Shown piece by piece: positions 49,463 through 57,087 of a DNA stretch of 64,000 nt (within the stretch, counting starts at the first letter, position 1; every line of letters starts with the position of its first letter). The position numbers and the translations under genes were made by a program. This stretch comes from CBDAQA01 sp965198865 (GTDB lineage: Bacteria > Planctomycetota > Phycisphaerae > Tepidisphaerales > Tepidisphaeraceae), in assembly GCA_965198865.1 (NCBI GenBank), contig CBDAQA010000018.1, positions 186,001 to 250,000 on the forward strand, in the 5' to 3' direction. Under the pieces are notes generated by a model. The model was not told the origin of the DNA and ran no database searches. It was given only the letters and a program-made list of their open reading frames with translations.

Positions 49463-49759
49463 ATGAAGGTCGTCGCCGTCACCGCTTGTCCCACGGGAAT
49501 CGCCCACACGTACATGGCCGCCGAGATGCTGGAGAAGACCGGCAAGCAGTTGGGGCACACGGTGAAGGTCGAGACGCAGGGGGCGATGGGGATCGAGAAC
49601 GAGCTGACCGCCGCCGACATCAAGGGGGCGGACTACGTGGTGTTCGCCGTCGACATCGACGTGGAGAACAAGGAGCGGTTCGACGGCCGGAAGATCATCC
49701 AGGTGCCGGTCGCCCAGGCGATCAAGAACCCCAAGGGGATCTTCGATAAGATGGTGTGA
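49463..49759 (+). CDS. PTS fructose-type EIIB
   Basis: The 98-residue protein is a single EIIB domain of the fructose family, with the phosphorylated Cys9 in VTACPTGIAHTYMAAEML. It would pass phosphate from an EIIA to a sugar at EIIC. No EIIC gene exists in the window, so this domain is isolated. A GGAGG precedes the ATG. It is followed after repeats by the HPr-EI-EIIA gene and probably works with it. Confidence 0.92.
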   Translation: MKVVAVTACPTGIAHTYMAAEMLEKTGKQLGHTVKVETQGAMGIENELTAADIKGADYVVFAVDIDVENKERFDGRKIIQVPVAQAIKNPKGIFDKMV

Positions 49760-49770
49760 GGGGACGGGAA

Positions 49771-49988
49771 GTGCGGAACGCTGAGTGCAGAATGGGGCGT
49801 CTGAGAAACCAGAACAGACTCACCACGGAGACACGGAAAAATCGCTGTTTTTTTTAGTCTTCTCTGTGTCTCCGTGCCTCCGTGGTAAATCTGACTTAGG
49901 CTTGTCAAAGCGTTCGAGTCGGGAGATCACGTGCCGGGATGAACCGAGCCTTTTGATTGTGCGCTCTGCACTCTGACTTCTGCATTTT
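49771..49988. repeat. Nested repeats between EIIB and HPr-EI-EIIA
   Basis: The outer arms are built from GAGTGCAGAATG-type words (49771-49795) and their complement-like CTGCACTCTGACTTCTGCATTTT (49966-49988). Inside lies another palindrome (49822-49886). The nested layout suggests that two repeat families met here. Confidence 0.55.
49822..49886. repeat. ACCACGGAG palindrome
   Basis: The left arm ACCACGGAGACACGGA and the right arm TCCGTGCCTCCGTGGT are nearly complementary, and the right arm is preceded by TCTCTGTGTC. A run of T residues in the loop is unusual here. This wording recurs in many bacterial genomes as an extragenic repeat. Confidence 0.75.
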
Positions 49989-49998
49989 CAGCCACGCC

Positions 49999-52542
49999 AT
50001 GACCGAGCACGCCTTCACCTTCCCGCTGCCCAACGGGCTGCACGCCCGGCCGGCCAGCCACCTGCAGGCGGTCGCCAACCGGTTCGCGTCCGCGGTGACG
50101 CTGGTCAACGTCCGGTCGGGCACATCGGCCAACGCGAAGAGCGTTCTGTCGCTGGTGGCGGCGGACGTGAGGCACGGGGACGCGTGCCAACTGAAGTGCG
50201 ACGGGGCCGACGAGCGGGTGGCGGTCGACGCCTTGGCCACCTTCGTGCGGGACGTGCTGCCCGGGAGTGACGGGCCGATCGTGTCGGCCGCCGTCGCGCC
50301 CTCGGCCGCGAAGCCGTTGCCGCGGTCGCTGGTGGCGGCCGGGGCCTTCAGCCCACTCTGCGGCGTGGCGGTGAGCCCCGGCATCGGCTTGGGCACCGTC
50401 GTTGCCGTTGGTGGATGGACCGTCCCAGCCGCGGTGCTGGACCGGCCGGCCGGCTCGGTCGAGCAGGAGCGGGCCGCGTTCGCCGACGCCCGGCGACAGC
50501 TGTCGTTGGCCCTCTCGACCAAGTCGGCCGCCGCCCGCGGTGCCGAGGCGGAGGTGCTCCGCGCGCACGCGGCCATCGCCGACGACGTCGCCCTCATCGA
50601 GCGGGTGAACCAAGACCTCGCCGCCGGCCGCAGCGCCGTGCAGGCGGTCGCCGCCGCCGTCGAGCACTACGCAGACACGATGCGCGCGTCGAGCAGCGAG
50701 TACCTGCAGGAGCGGGCGCTCGACGTGCGCGACGTCGGCGGGCAGCTGCTGCAGGTGCTCAGCGGCACCGCCGACGGGGCGACGGCCAAGGTCGTCGTGC
50801 TGGACGCCCCGTCGGTCGTCGTGGCCGACGCGCTGACGCCGGGGCAGTTCCTGGGGCTGGACCGCTCCCACCTGCGCGGGCTGGTGCTCGCGCACGGCGG
50901 GACGACGTCGCACACGGTGATCCTGGCCCGGTCCATGGGCGTGCCGACCGTGGTGGGCGTGCCCGAGGCGGCCCGCGTCGTCACGGCCGGGGCACACGCG
51001 GTGGTCGATGCCGATCGCGGCTTCGTCGTCGTCGACCCGGCCGACGGGGTCCGCCGCTACTACGGCATGGAGATCGCCCGGCAGGACCGGGTGCGCGACC
51101 GACTGTCGGCCCACCGCGACCAGGCCGGCGTCACGGCCGACGGCCGACCGGTCGAGATCGCCGCCAACGTCGCCTCGGCCGAGGAGGTCGGGCCGGCCGT
51201 CGCGTGCGGGGCGCAGGGGGTCGGCCTGTTCCGGACCGAGATGATCTTCATGGATCGCCCGGCCGCCCCGACCGAGGACGAGCAGGCCGACATCTACGCC
51301 CGCGCCGCCGGGGCGGCGGCGGGGCGGCCGGTCATCATCCGGCTGCTCGACGCCGGCGGTGACAAGCCGATCCCGTACCTGAACCTGCCGGCCGAGGCGA
51401 ACCCGTTCCTGGGCTACCGGGCCGTGCGGTTCTACGCCGAGTTTGCGCCGCTGATCCGCTCGCAGTTGCGGGCCGTGCTGCGCGCATCGACGGCGGGCGA
51501 CGTGCGGATCATGGTGCCGATGGTGAGCTGCGTGGAGGAGGTGCGGGCGGTCCGCGCGATGCTGACCGAGGCGGCCGAATCGCTGGGCATGAGGGGCGCC
51601 GGCGTGAAACTTCCGCCGCTGGGGATCATGGTGGAGGTGCCGTCGGTGGCGCTGGTGATGGACCAGATGTGCGACGAGGTCGACTTCTTCAGCATCGGCA
51701 GCAACGACCTGACGCAGTACCTGCTGGCCGCCGACCGCGACAACCCGAAGGTGGCGCCGCTGTACGGCTGGTCGCACCCGGCGATGCTGCGCGTGCTGAA
51801 GATGGTCGCCGACGGCGCGCGCGCCCGGGGGAAGTGGGTCGGCCTGTGCGGCGAGCTGGGCGACGTGCCTGCGGCGCTGCCGGCGCTGGTCGGCCTGGGG
51901 CTGGACGAGATCAGCGTGGCCGGGCCGCGCGTGCCGGCGGTGAAGCGGGCAGTGGCGGGGCTGAACTACGACCGTTGCCGCGCCGCGCTCGAGGCCGCCT
52001 GCGGCGCGTCCACCCGGACCGATGCCGAGATGCACATCGCCACCGCCGCCACCAGCGGCGGTGGGGCGGACCTGCCGCTGTTGTCGTTGGAGCTGATCGA
52101 CCTGGACGCCGACGTCGCCACCAAGGCCGAGGCGATCAAGGCCGTCACCGACGCGCTCGCCGTGGCGGGCCGGACCGCCGACGTCGCCGCCGTCGAGGAG
52201 GCGGTGTGGCAGCGCGAGGAGACCTACTCGACCGGCTTCGGCTACGGGCTGGCCGTCCCGCACTGCAAGACCGAGGCGGTGGCGGCCAGCTCGGTCGCCG
52301 TCGCCCGCCTCAGGCGGCCGGTCGACTGGGGATCGCTCGACGGCAACCCGGTCGACGTCGTGATCCTTCTCGCCATCCGCGCCAAGGGGACCGACACCGC
52401 CAAGGAGCACATGCGGGTGTTCGCCAAGCTGTCCCGCATGGTGATGCGCGACGAGTTCCGCGACCGCCTGCGATCCGAGCCCGACCCGGCCCAGCTGCTG
52501 GCGTTCCTGGCCGAAAGCCTGGACGTCCCCGTGCCGGCGTGA
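49999..52542 (+). CDS. PTS phosphotransferase fusion HPr-EI-EIIA
   Basis: The 847-residue protein joins three PTS parts. HPr spans about 1-90 (LPNGLHARPAS with His15 and a Ser near 48 in NAKSVL). Enzyme I spans about 120-680 (phospho-His305 in HGGTTSHTVILARSMG, GLFRTEMIFMD, DFFSIGSNDLTQYLL, GLCGELG). A fructose-type EIIA spans about 700-847 (His755 in GLAVPHCKTEA). It would carry phosphate from PEP all the way to EIIB. The classical fused protein FruB has the order EIIA-HPr; here EIIA is last and EI is included. No EIIC is near. Confidence 0.93.
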   Translation: MTEHAFTFPLPNGLHARPASHLQAVANRFASAVTLVNVRSGTSANAKSVLSLVAADVRHGDACQLKCDGADERVAVDALATFVRDVLPGSDGPIVSAAVAPSAAKPLPRSLVAAGAFSPLCGVAVSPGIGLGTVVAVGGWTVPAAVLDRPAGSVEQERAAFADARRQLSLALSTKSAAARGAEAEVLRAHAAIADDVALIERVNQDLAAGRSAVQAVAAAVEHYADTMRASSSEYLQERALDVRDVGGQLLQVLSGTADGATAKVVVLDAPSVVVADALTPGQFLGLDRSHLRGLVLAHGGTTSHTVILARSMGVPTVVGVPEAARVVTAGAHAVVDADRGFVVVDPADGVRRYYGMEIARQDRVRDRLSAHRDQAGVTADGRPVEIAANVASAEEVGPAVACGAQGVGLFRTEMIFMDRPAAPTEDEQADIYARAAGAAAGRPVIIRLLDAGGDKPIPYLNLPAEANPFLGYRAVRFYAEFAPLIRSQLRAVLRASTAGDVRIMVPMVSCVEEVRAVRAMLTEAAESLGMRGAGVKLPPLGIMVEVPSVALVMDQMCDEVDFFSIGSNDLTQYLLAADRDNPKVAPLYGWSHPAMLRVLKMVADGARARGKWVGLCGELGDVPAALPALVGLGLDEISVAGPRVPAVKRAVAGLNYDRCRAALEAACGASTRTDAEMHIATAATSGGGADLPLLSLELIDLDADVATKAEAIKAVTDALAVAGRTADVAAVEEAVWQREETYSTGFGYGLAVPHCKTEAVAASSVAVARLRRPVDWGSLDGNPVDVVILLAIRAKGTDTAKEHMRVFAKLSRMVMRDEFRDRLRSEPDPAQLLAFLAESLDVPVPA

Positions 52543-52552
52543 CCCCGTGAGC

Positions 52553-52572
52553 CCCCGGATGCACATCCGGGG
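52553..52572. repeat. 20-bp CCCCGGATGCACATCCGGGG palindrome
   Basis: It differs at two bases from the copy at 26224-26243 and lies about 45 bp upstream of the GH38 start, after the PTS fusion stop. It could also act as the terminator of the PTS gene. Confidence 0.6.
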
Positions 52573-52614
52573 TTTCGTACCCGAACCAGATCAACCTGCG
52601 AGAGGCGTTGCACC

Positions 52615-55600
52615 ATGCGCGTGAGCAAGCGAACCCTGATCCGAGCGGCCGCGGTGGTCGCCGCGTCCACCCTGTCGGCCGCGTCCCGCGCCGCCGACGC
52701 GCCCGCCCCCCACATCCCCGAGAAGCCGGTCGACCTCGCCAGGCAGAAGACGCTGTACGCCGTCGGCTACGCCCACCTGGACACGCAGTGGCGCTGGAGC
52801 TACCCGCAGGTGGTCCGCCAGTTCCTCCGCGACACGCTGGAGAGGAACCCGCCGCTGCTGGACAAGTACCCGCACTACGTCTTCAACTTCACCGGGGCCC
52901 GCCGCTACCAGCTGATGAAGGAGTACTTCCCCGCCGACTACGAGCGGATGAGGGGGTACATCAAGGCCGGCCGCTGGTTCCCCGGCGGGAGCAACGTGGA
53001 CGAGACCGACCAGAACGTCCCCGCGGCCGAGTCGGTCGTCCGCCACGTCCTCTACGGGAACCAGTACTTCCGCCGCGAGTTCGGCGTCTGCGGCGTCGAC
53101 TTCATGGTGCCCGACTGCTTCGGCTTCCCCTACTCGCTGCCCACGGTCCTGGCCCACTGCTCCATCAAGGGGTTCCACACCGCCAAGCTGCGCTGGGGCA
53201 GCGCCGTCGGCATCCCGTTCAACGTCGGCCTGTGGCAGGGCGTCGACGGCGAGCAGGTGCTGGCCGCCTTCGACCCCACGCCCTACGACAGCCACGTCAG
53301 CTCGGACCTGAGCAACGACAAGACCTGGATCACCCGCGCCACCAACAACGGCGACAAGGCCGCCAAGGGTCCGGGCGTGACCGACGCCGGCCCGTCCCAC
53401 GTCTACGCCGACTACCGCTACTACGGCACCGGCGACCGCGGCGGCGCCCCGGCCGAGGGTTCGGTCCGCGAGGTCGAGCAATCCGTGGCCAGCGACGGCC
53501 CGCTGCGCGTGGTCTCGGCCACCAGCGACCAGATGTTCCGCGACATCACCCCGGCCGAGCGGTCGCGCCTGCCGGTCTACACCGGCGACCTGCTGCTGAC
53601 CTGGCACAGCGCCGGGTCGGTCAACAGCCAGGCGTACATGAAGCGCTGGAACCGCCGCAACGAGCTGCTCGCCGACGCCGCCGAGCGGGCCAGCGTCGCC
53701 GCCCACCTGTTGGGCGGCACGCCCTACCCGGCCAAGAAGTTGTACGACTCGTGGATGCTCCTGCTGGAAGGGCAGATGCACGACATCCTGCCCGGCGACT
53801 GCCTGCCGATCTGCTACAACTACAGCTGGAACGACGAGATCCTGGCCGCCAACGGCTTCGCTGCCGCCGAGACCGACGGCGTGGGCGGCGTGGCAGCGGG
53901 GCTGGACACGCGGTCGGCCGGCGGCGTCGCGCTGGTCGTCTACAACCCGCTGGGGGCCGACCGTACTGACCCGGTCGAGGCAACCGTCGACCTGCCGGAT
54001 GCCAAGGCCGTCGTCGTCACCGGCCCCGATGGCAAGCCTTGCCTCGCGCAGGTGGTCGGCCACGACGGCGGTAAGACGAAAATCCTGTTCGTCGCCCGTG
54101 TCCCTGGCAACGCCTTCGCCACGTTCGACGTGAAGCCGGCCGACGCCGCCCCGACGGTCGCGTCGCCGCTCAAGGTGACCGACAACACCGTCGAGAACGA
54201 GCGGTACCGCGTCACCGTCAACCCCGCCGGCGACGTCGCCCAGGTGTTCGACAAGGCCAATAACCGCAACCTGCTCACCGCCCCCATCCGCCTCGGCTTC
54301 CTGCACCAGAACCCCTCGGCCTTCCCCGCATGGAACATGGACTGGGAGGACCGCCAGAAGGAGTGCCAGGAGTACGTCGCCGGTCCGGCCACCATCAAGA
54401 TTGTCGAGGACGGCCCCGTCCGCGTCGCCCTGGAGATCACCCGCCACGCCCGCGGCAGCACGTTCGCCCAGCGCGTCCAGCTGGCCGCCGGCGGCGACCG
54501 CGTCGAGTTCCCCACCCACATCGACTGGCAGGCCACCGAGTGCAGCCTGGAGGCCGTCATGCCGCTGGCCGTCGCCGCCCCCACGGCCACGTACGACACC
54601 CAGGTCGGCGTCACCGTTCGCGGGAACAACAACCCCAAGAAGTACGAGGTCCCCCAGCAGCAGTGGCTCGACGTCACCCAGCCCGACAACAGCTACGGCG
54701 TCTCCGTCCTCAACGACTGCAAGTACGGGTCGGACAAGCCCGACGACAAGACGATCCGCCTGACCCTGCTCTACACCCCCGGCGTCCGCGGCGGGTACCA
54801 GGACGAGGCCAGCCAGGACTGGGGCCGCCACGACATGACCTACGCCCTCACCGGCCACACCGGCGACTGGCGGGCCGGCCGCACGGTCGACACCGCCGCC
54901 CGGCTGAACCAGCCGCTGGCCGCCTTCCAGACCACGGCCCACGACGGCGCCCTCGGCAAGCAGTTCCAACTGCTGTCGGTCAGCAACCCGGCGGTCGTCG
55001 TCCAGGCGGTCAAGAAGGCCGAGGAGAGCGACGAGGTCATCGTCCGCCTGAAGGAGACCGCCGACCGCCCGGCCAACAACGTGACGCTGTCGTTCCCCAC
55101 GCCGGTCGTGTCGGCCCGCGAGGTCGATGGCCAGGAGCTCGAGATCGGCCACGCCACCGTCCGCGACGGCAAGCTCGTCACGGACATGAAGCCGTTCCAC
55201 CTGCGGGCATTCGCCGTCAAGCTGGCCGCCCCGAGTTTAACAGTCGCCGCGGCCCAGACGACGCCCGTCCCGCTGCCGTACGACGACGATGTGGCCACCA
55301 CGGTCACCAACCTGACCGACGGCTCGTTCGACGGTGCCGGCCACACCTACCCAGCCGAGCAGTTGCCGGCCGAGGTTGCCAGCGAGGGCATCCCGTTCAA
55401 GCTCGGCCCCACGGCCGACGGCCAGAAGAACGCCGTCGCCTGCCACGGCCAGACGATCCCGCTGCCGGCCGGTGCCAAGCGCGTCTACCTGCTGGCCGCC
55501 GCCAACGGTGATGCGCCCGTCCGGTTCAAGGTCGGCGACCAGCCGGTCGACGTGACCGTGCAGGACTGGGCCGGCTACGTCGGCCAGTGGGACAGCCGGC

Positions 55601-56997
55601 TGTGGAAGGGCCGGGTGTCGGAGCTGACCTACGACTGGTCCAACCGCCTCGACGGCCTGGTCCCCGGGTTCACCAAGCGCGACACCGTCGCCTGGTACGC
55701 CGACCACCAGCACGACCCCACCGCCGGCAACCTGATCTGGCGGTACTGCTACCTGTTCAAGTACGGCTTCGACGTCCCCGCCGGCGCGGCGTCGCTGACG
55801 CTGCCGGACGACGCCAAGGTGCGCGTGTTCGCCGTCACCACGGCCACCGGTGCCCACGACGGTGCCACGCCCGCCCGGCCGCTGTACGACACGCTCGCCG
55901 ACCACGTCGCCGGCGGGGCACCGCGAGCCGTCGTCGAGGGCGAGACCGCCGCCGCCGCCGCCGCGACCATGTACCACGACGGCATCCACGTCAGTCTGGA
56001 GCGCCCGCTCTACTGGCAGGACGGCCGCCTGCGGTACACCACCGACGGCAGCGACCCCGCCGCCGGCTCGCCCGCCTACGTGACGCCGATCTACATCGAC
56101 CAGCCGACCACCCTCAAGGCGTGCGAGCTCGACGCCGACGGCAAGGCCGGCGCGATGCTCGTGCAGCGGTTCGACGTCCAGGACACGACCGCGCCGACGC
56201 TCCTGGGCGCGCAGGGGTTGTCGCTGCAACCGCAGGTGCGGGTCGGCTTCTCCGAGGCCGTGGCGCGGGAGTCGGCCGAGTCGGTCGGGAACTACCGGTT
56301 CGACCCGCCGCTGGCCGTGACCGGGGCGCACCTGCAGTCGGACGGCGTCACGGTGCTGCTGGACCTGTCGGCGATGCCCGAGGCCGGCCGCGGCGAGCGG
56401 CTGACCGTGACCGGCGTCCGCGACACCTCGCCGGCCGGCAACGCGGTCGGGTCGGCGACCGTGCCGCTCGCGTTCCTCCGGCCCGCGTTCTCGCTCGCCG
56501 CCTACTCCGCCGCTGACGCCAGGCCGCTGGAGCAGCAGGTGAAAGGGCTGCCCACCCGGTCGACCGACCCGTGGACGATGAACTGCCTGGTCAGGTCCGA
56601 CCAGCCGCCGAAGCAGATGGTGATCCTCGCCGGCTTCGGCAAGTGCCGGGACGAGGCGGGCGTCGGCCGGTACCTGGCCCTGTTCCCCCAGGGGCTGCAC
56701 TACTGGACCGCCAACCAGGACGTGTCCACCGACCGCCCCATGGACGCCGGCCGGTGGCAGATGGTGTCGGCCGTGTGGGACGGCCACACGCTGACGATGT
56801 ACAAGGACGGCAAGCCGATCGGCAGCGGCGAGCCCGCGCTGTCGGCCGACGACGAGTCGGTGGTCCGCGTGGCGCCGGTCGATCCGTGGTCGCACCGGAA
56901 CCGGTTCAACGGCGAGATCCGGGACTTCACCATCTGGGGTGCCGCCCTCTCGCCGAGGGCCGTGCAGAACCTGTGGGATGCGCAGAAGCACGACTGA
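52615..56997 (+). CDS. Secreted multi-domain GH38 alpha-mannosidase-like protein
   Basis: The 1460-residue product has a signal peptide (residues 1-27). A GH38 catalytic domain spans about 45-420, with metal ligands in GYAHLDTQWRWSY (His54, Asp56) and the nucleophile Asp167 in VPDCFGFPYSLP. A mannosidase C-terminal beta-sandwich follows to about residue 870. Then come extra domains: a galactose-binding/beta region, a chitobiase-like C-terminal domain (LRYTTDGSDPAAGSPAY), an Ig-like region and a LamG-like concanavalin domain at the end (MVSAVWDGHTLTMYKDG). The activity expected is retaining alpha-mannosidase on glycans outside the cytoplasm. GAGAGG precedes the ATG. It is much longer than usual family members. 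Confidence 0.9.
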   Translation: MRVSKRTLIRAAAVVAASTLSAASRAADAPAPHIPEKPVDLARQKTLYAVGYAHLDTQWRWSYPQVVRQFLRDTLERNPPLLDKYPHYVFNFTGARRYQLMKEYFPADYERMRGYIKAGRWFPGGSNVDETDQNVPAAESVVRHVLYGNQYFRREFGVCGVDFMVPDCFGFPYSLPTVLAHCSIKGFHTAKLRWGSAVGIPFNVGLWQGVDGEQVLAAFDPTPYDSHVSSDLSNDKTWITRATNNGDKAAKGPGVTDAGPSHVYADYRYYGTGDRGGAPAEGSVREVEQSVASDGPLRVVSATSDQMFRDITPAERSRLPVYTGDLLLTWHSAGSVNSQAYMKRWNRRNELLADAAERASVAAHLLGGTPYPAKKLYDSWMLLLEGQMHDILPGDCLPICYNYSWNDEILAANGFAAAETDGVGGVAAGLDTRSAGGVALVVYNPLGADRTDPVEATVDLPDAKAVVVTGPDGKPCLAQVVGHDGGKTKILFVARVPGNAFATFDVKPADAAPTVASPLKVTDNTVENERYRVTVNPAGDVAQVFDKANNRNLLTAPIRLGFLHQNPSAFPAWNMDWEDRQKECQEYVAGPATIKIVEDGPVRVALEITRHARGSTFAQRVQLAAGGDRVEFPTHIDWQATECSLEAVMPLAVAAPTATYDTQVGVTVRGNNNPKKYEVPQQQWLDVTQPDNSYGVSVLNDCKYGSDKPDDKTIRLTLLYTPGVRGGYQDEASQDWGRHDMTYALTGHTGDWRAGRTVDTAARLNQPLAAFQTTAHDGALGKQFQLLSVSNPAVVVQAVKKAEESDEVIVRLKETADRPANNVTLSFPTPVVSAREVDGQELEIGHATVRDGKLVTDMKPFHLRAFAVKLAAPSLTVAAAQTTPVPLPYDDDVATTVTNLTDGSFDGAGHTYPAEQLPAEVASEGIPFKLGPTADGQKNAVACHGQTIPLPAGAKRVYLLAAANGDAPVRFKVGDQPVDVTVQDWAGYVGQWDSRLWKGRVSELTYDWSNRLDGLVPGFTKRDTVAWYADHQHDPTAGNLIWRYCYLFKYGFDVPAGAASLTLPDDAKVRVFAVTTATGAHDGATPARPLYDTLADHVAGGAPRAVVEGETAAAAAATMYHDGIHVSLERPLYWQDGRLRYTTDGSDPAAGSPAYVTPIYIDQPTTLKACELDADGKAGAMLVQRFDVQDTTAPTLLGAQGLSLQPQVRVGFSEAVARESAESVGNYRFDPPLAVTGAHLQSDGVTVLLDLSAMPEAGRGERLTVTGVRDTSPAGNAVGSATVPLAFLRPAFSLAAYSAADARPLEQQVKGLPTRSTDPWTMNCLVRSDQPPKQMVILAGFGKCRDEAGVGRYLALFPQGLHYWTANQDVSTDRPMDAGRWQMVSAVWDGHTLTMYKDGKPIGSGEPALSADDESVVRVAPVDPWSHRNRFNGEIRDFTIWGAALSPRAVQNLWDAQKHD

Positions 56998-57027
56998 TGC
57001 CCGAGGGCGGTATCCTCGTCGCAGCAA

Positions 57028-57060
57028 CGACCCCTCCGCCAAACCGTGCGGGAGGGGTCG
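57028..57060. terminator. Hairpin between GH38 and GH78 genes
   Basis: CGACCCCTCC (57028-57037) and GGAGGGGTCG (57051-57060) are perfectly complementary with a 13-nt loop. No clear U-run follows, but it is directly downstream of the GH38 stop and precedes the GH78 start by about 30 bp. It may end or attenuate transcription. Confidence 0.6.
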
Positions 57061-57087
57061 CTGTGTTCCCACACAAGGATGAACCGC

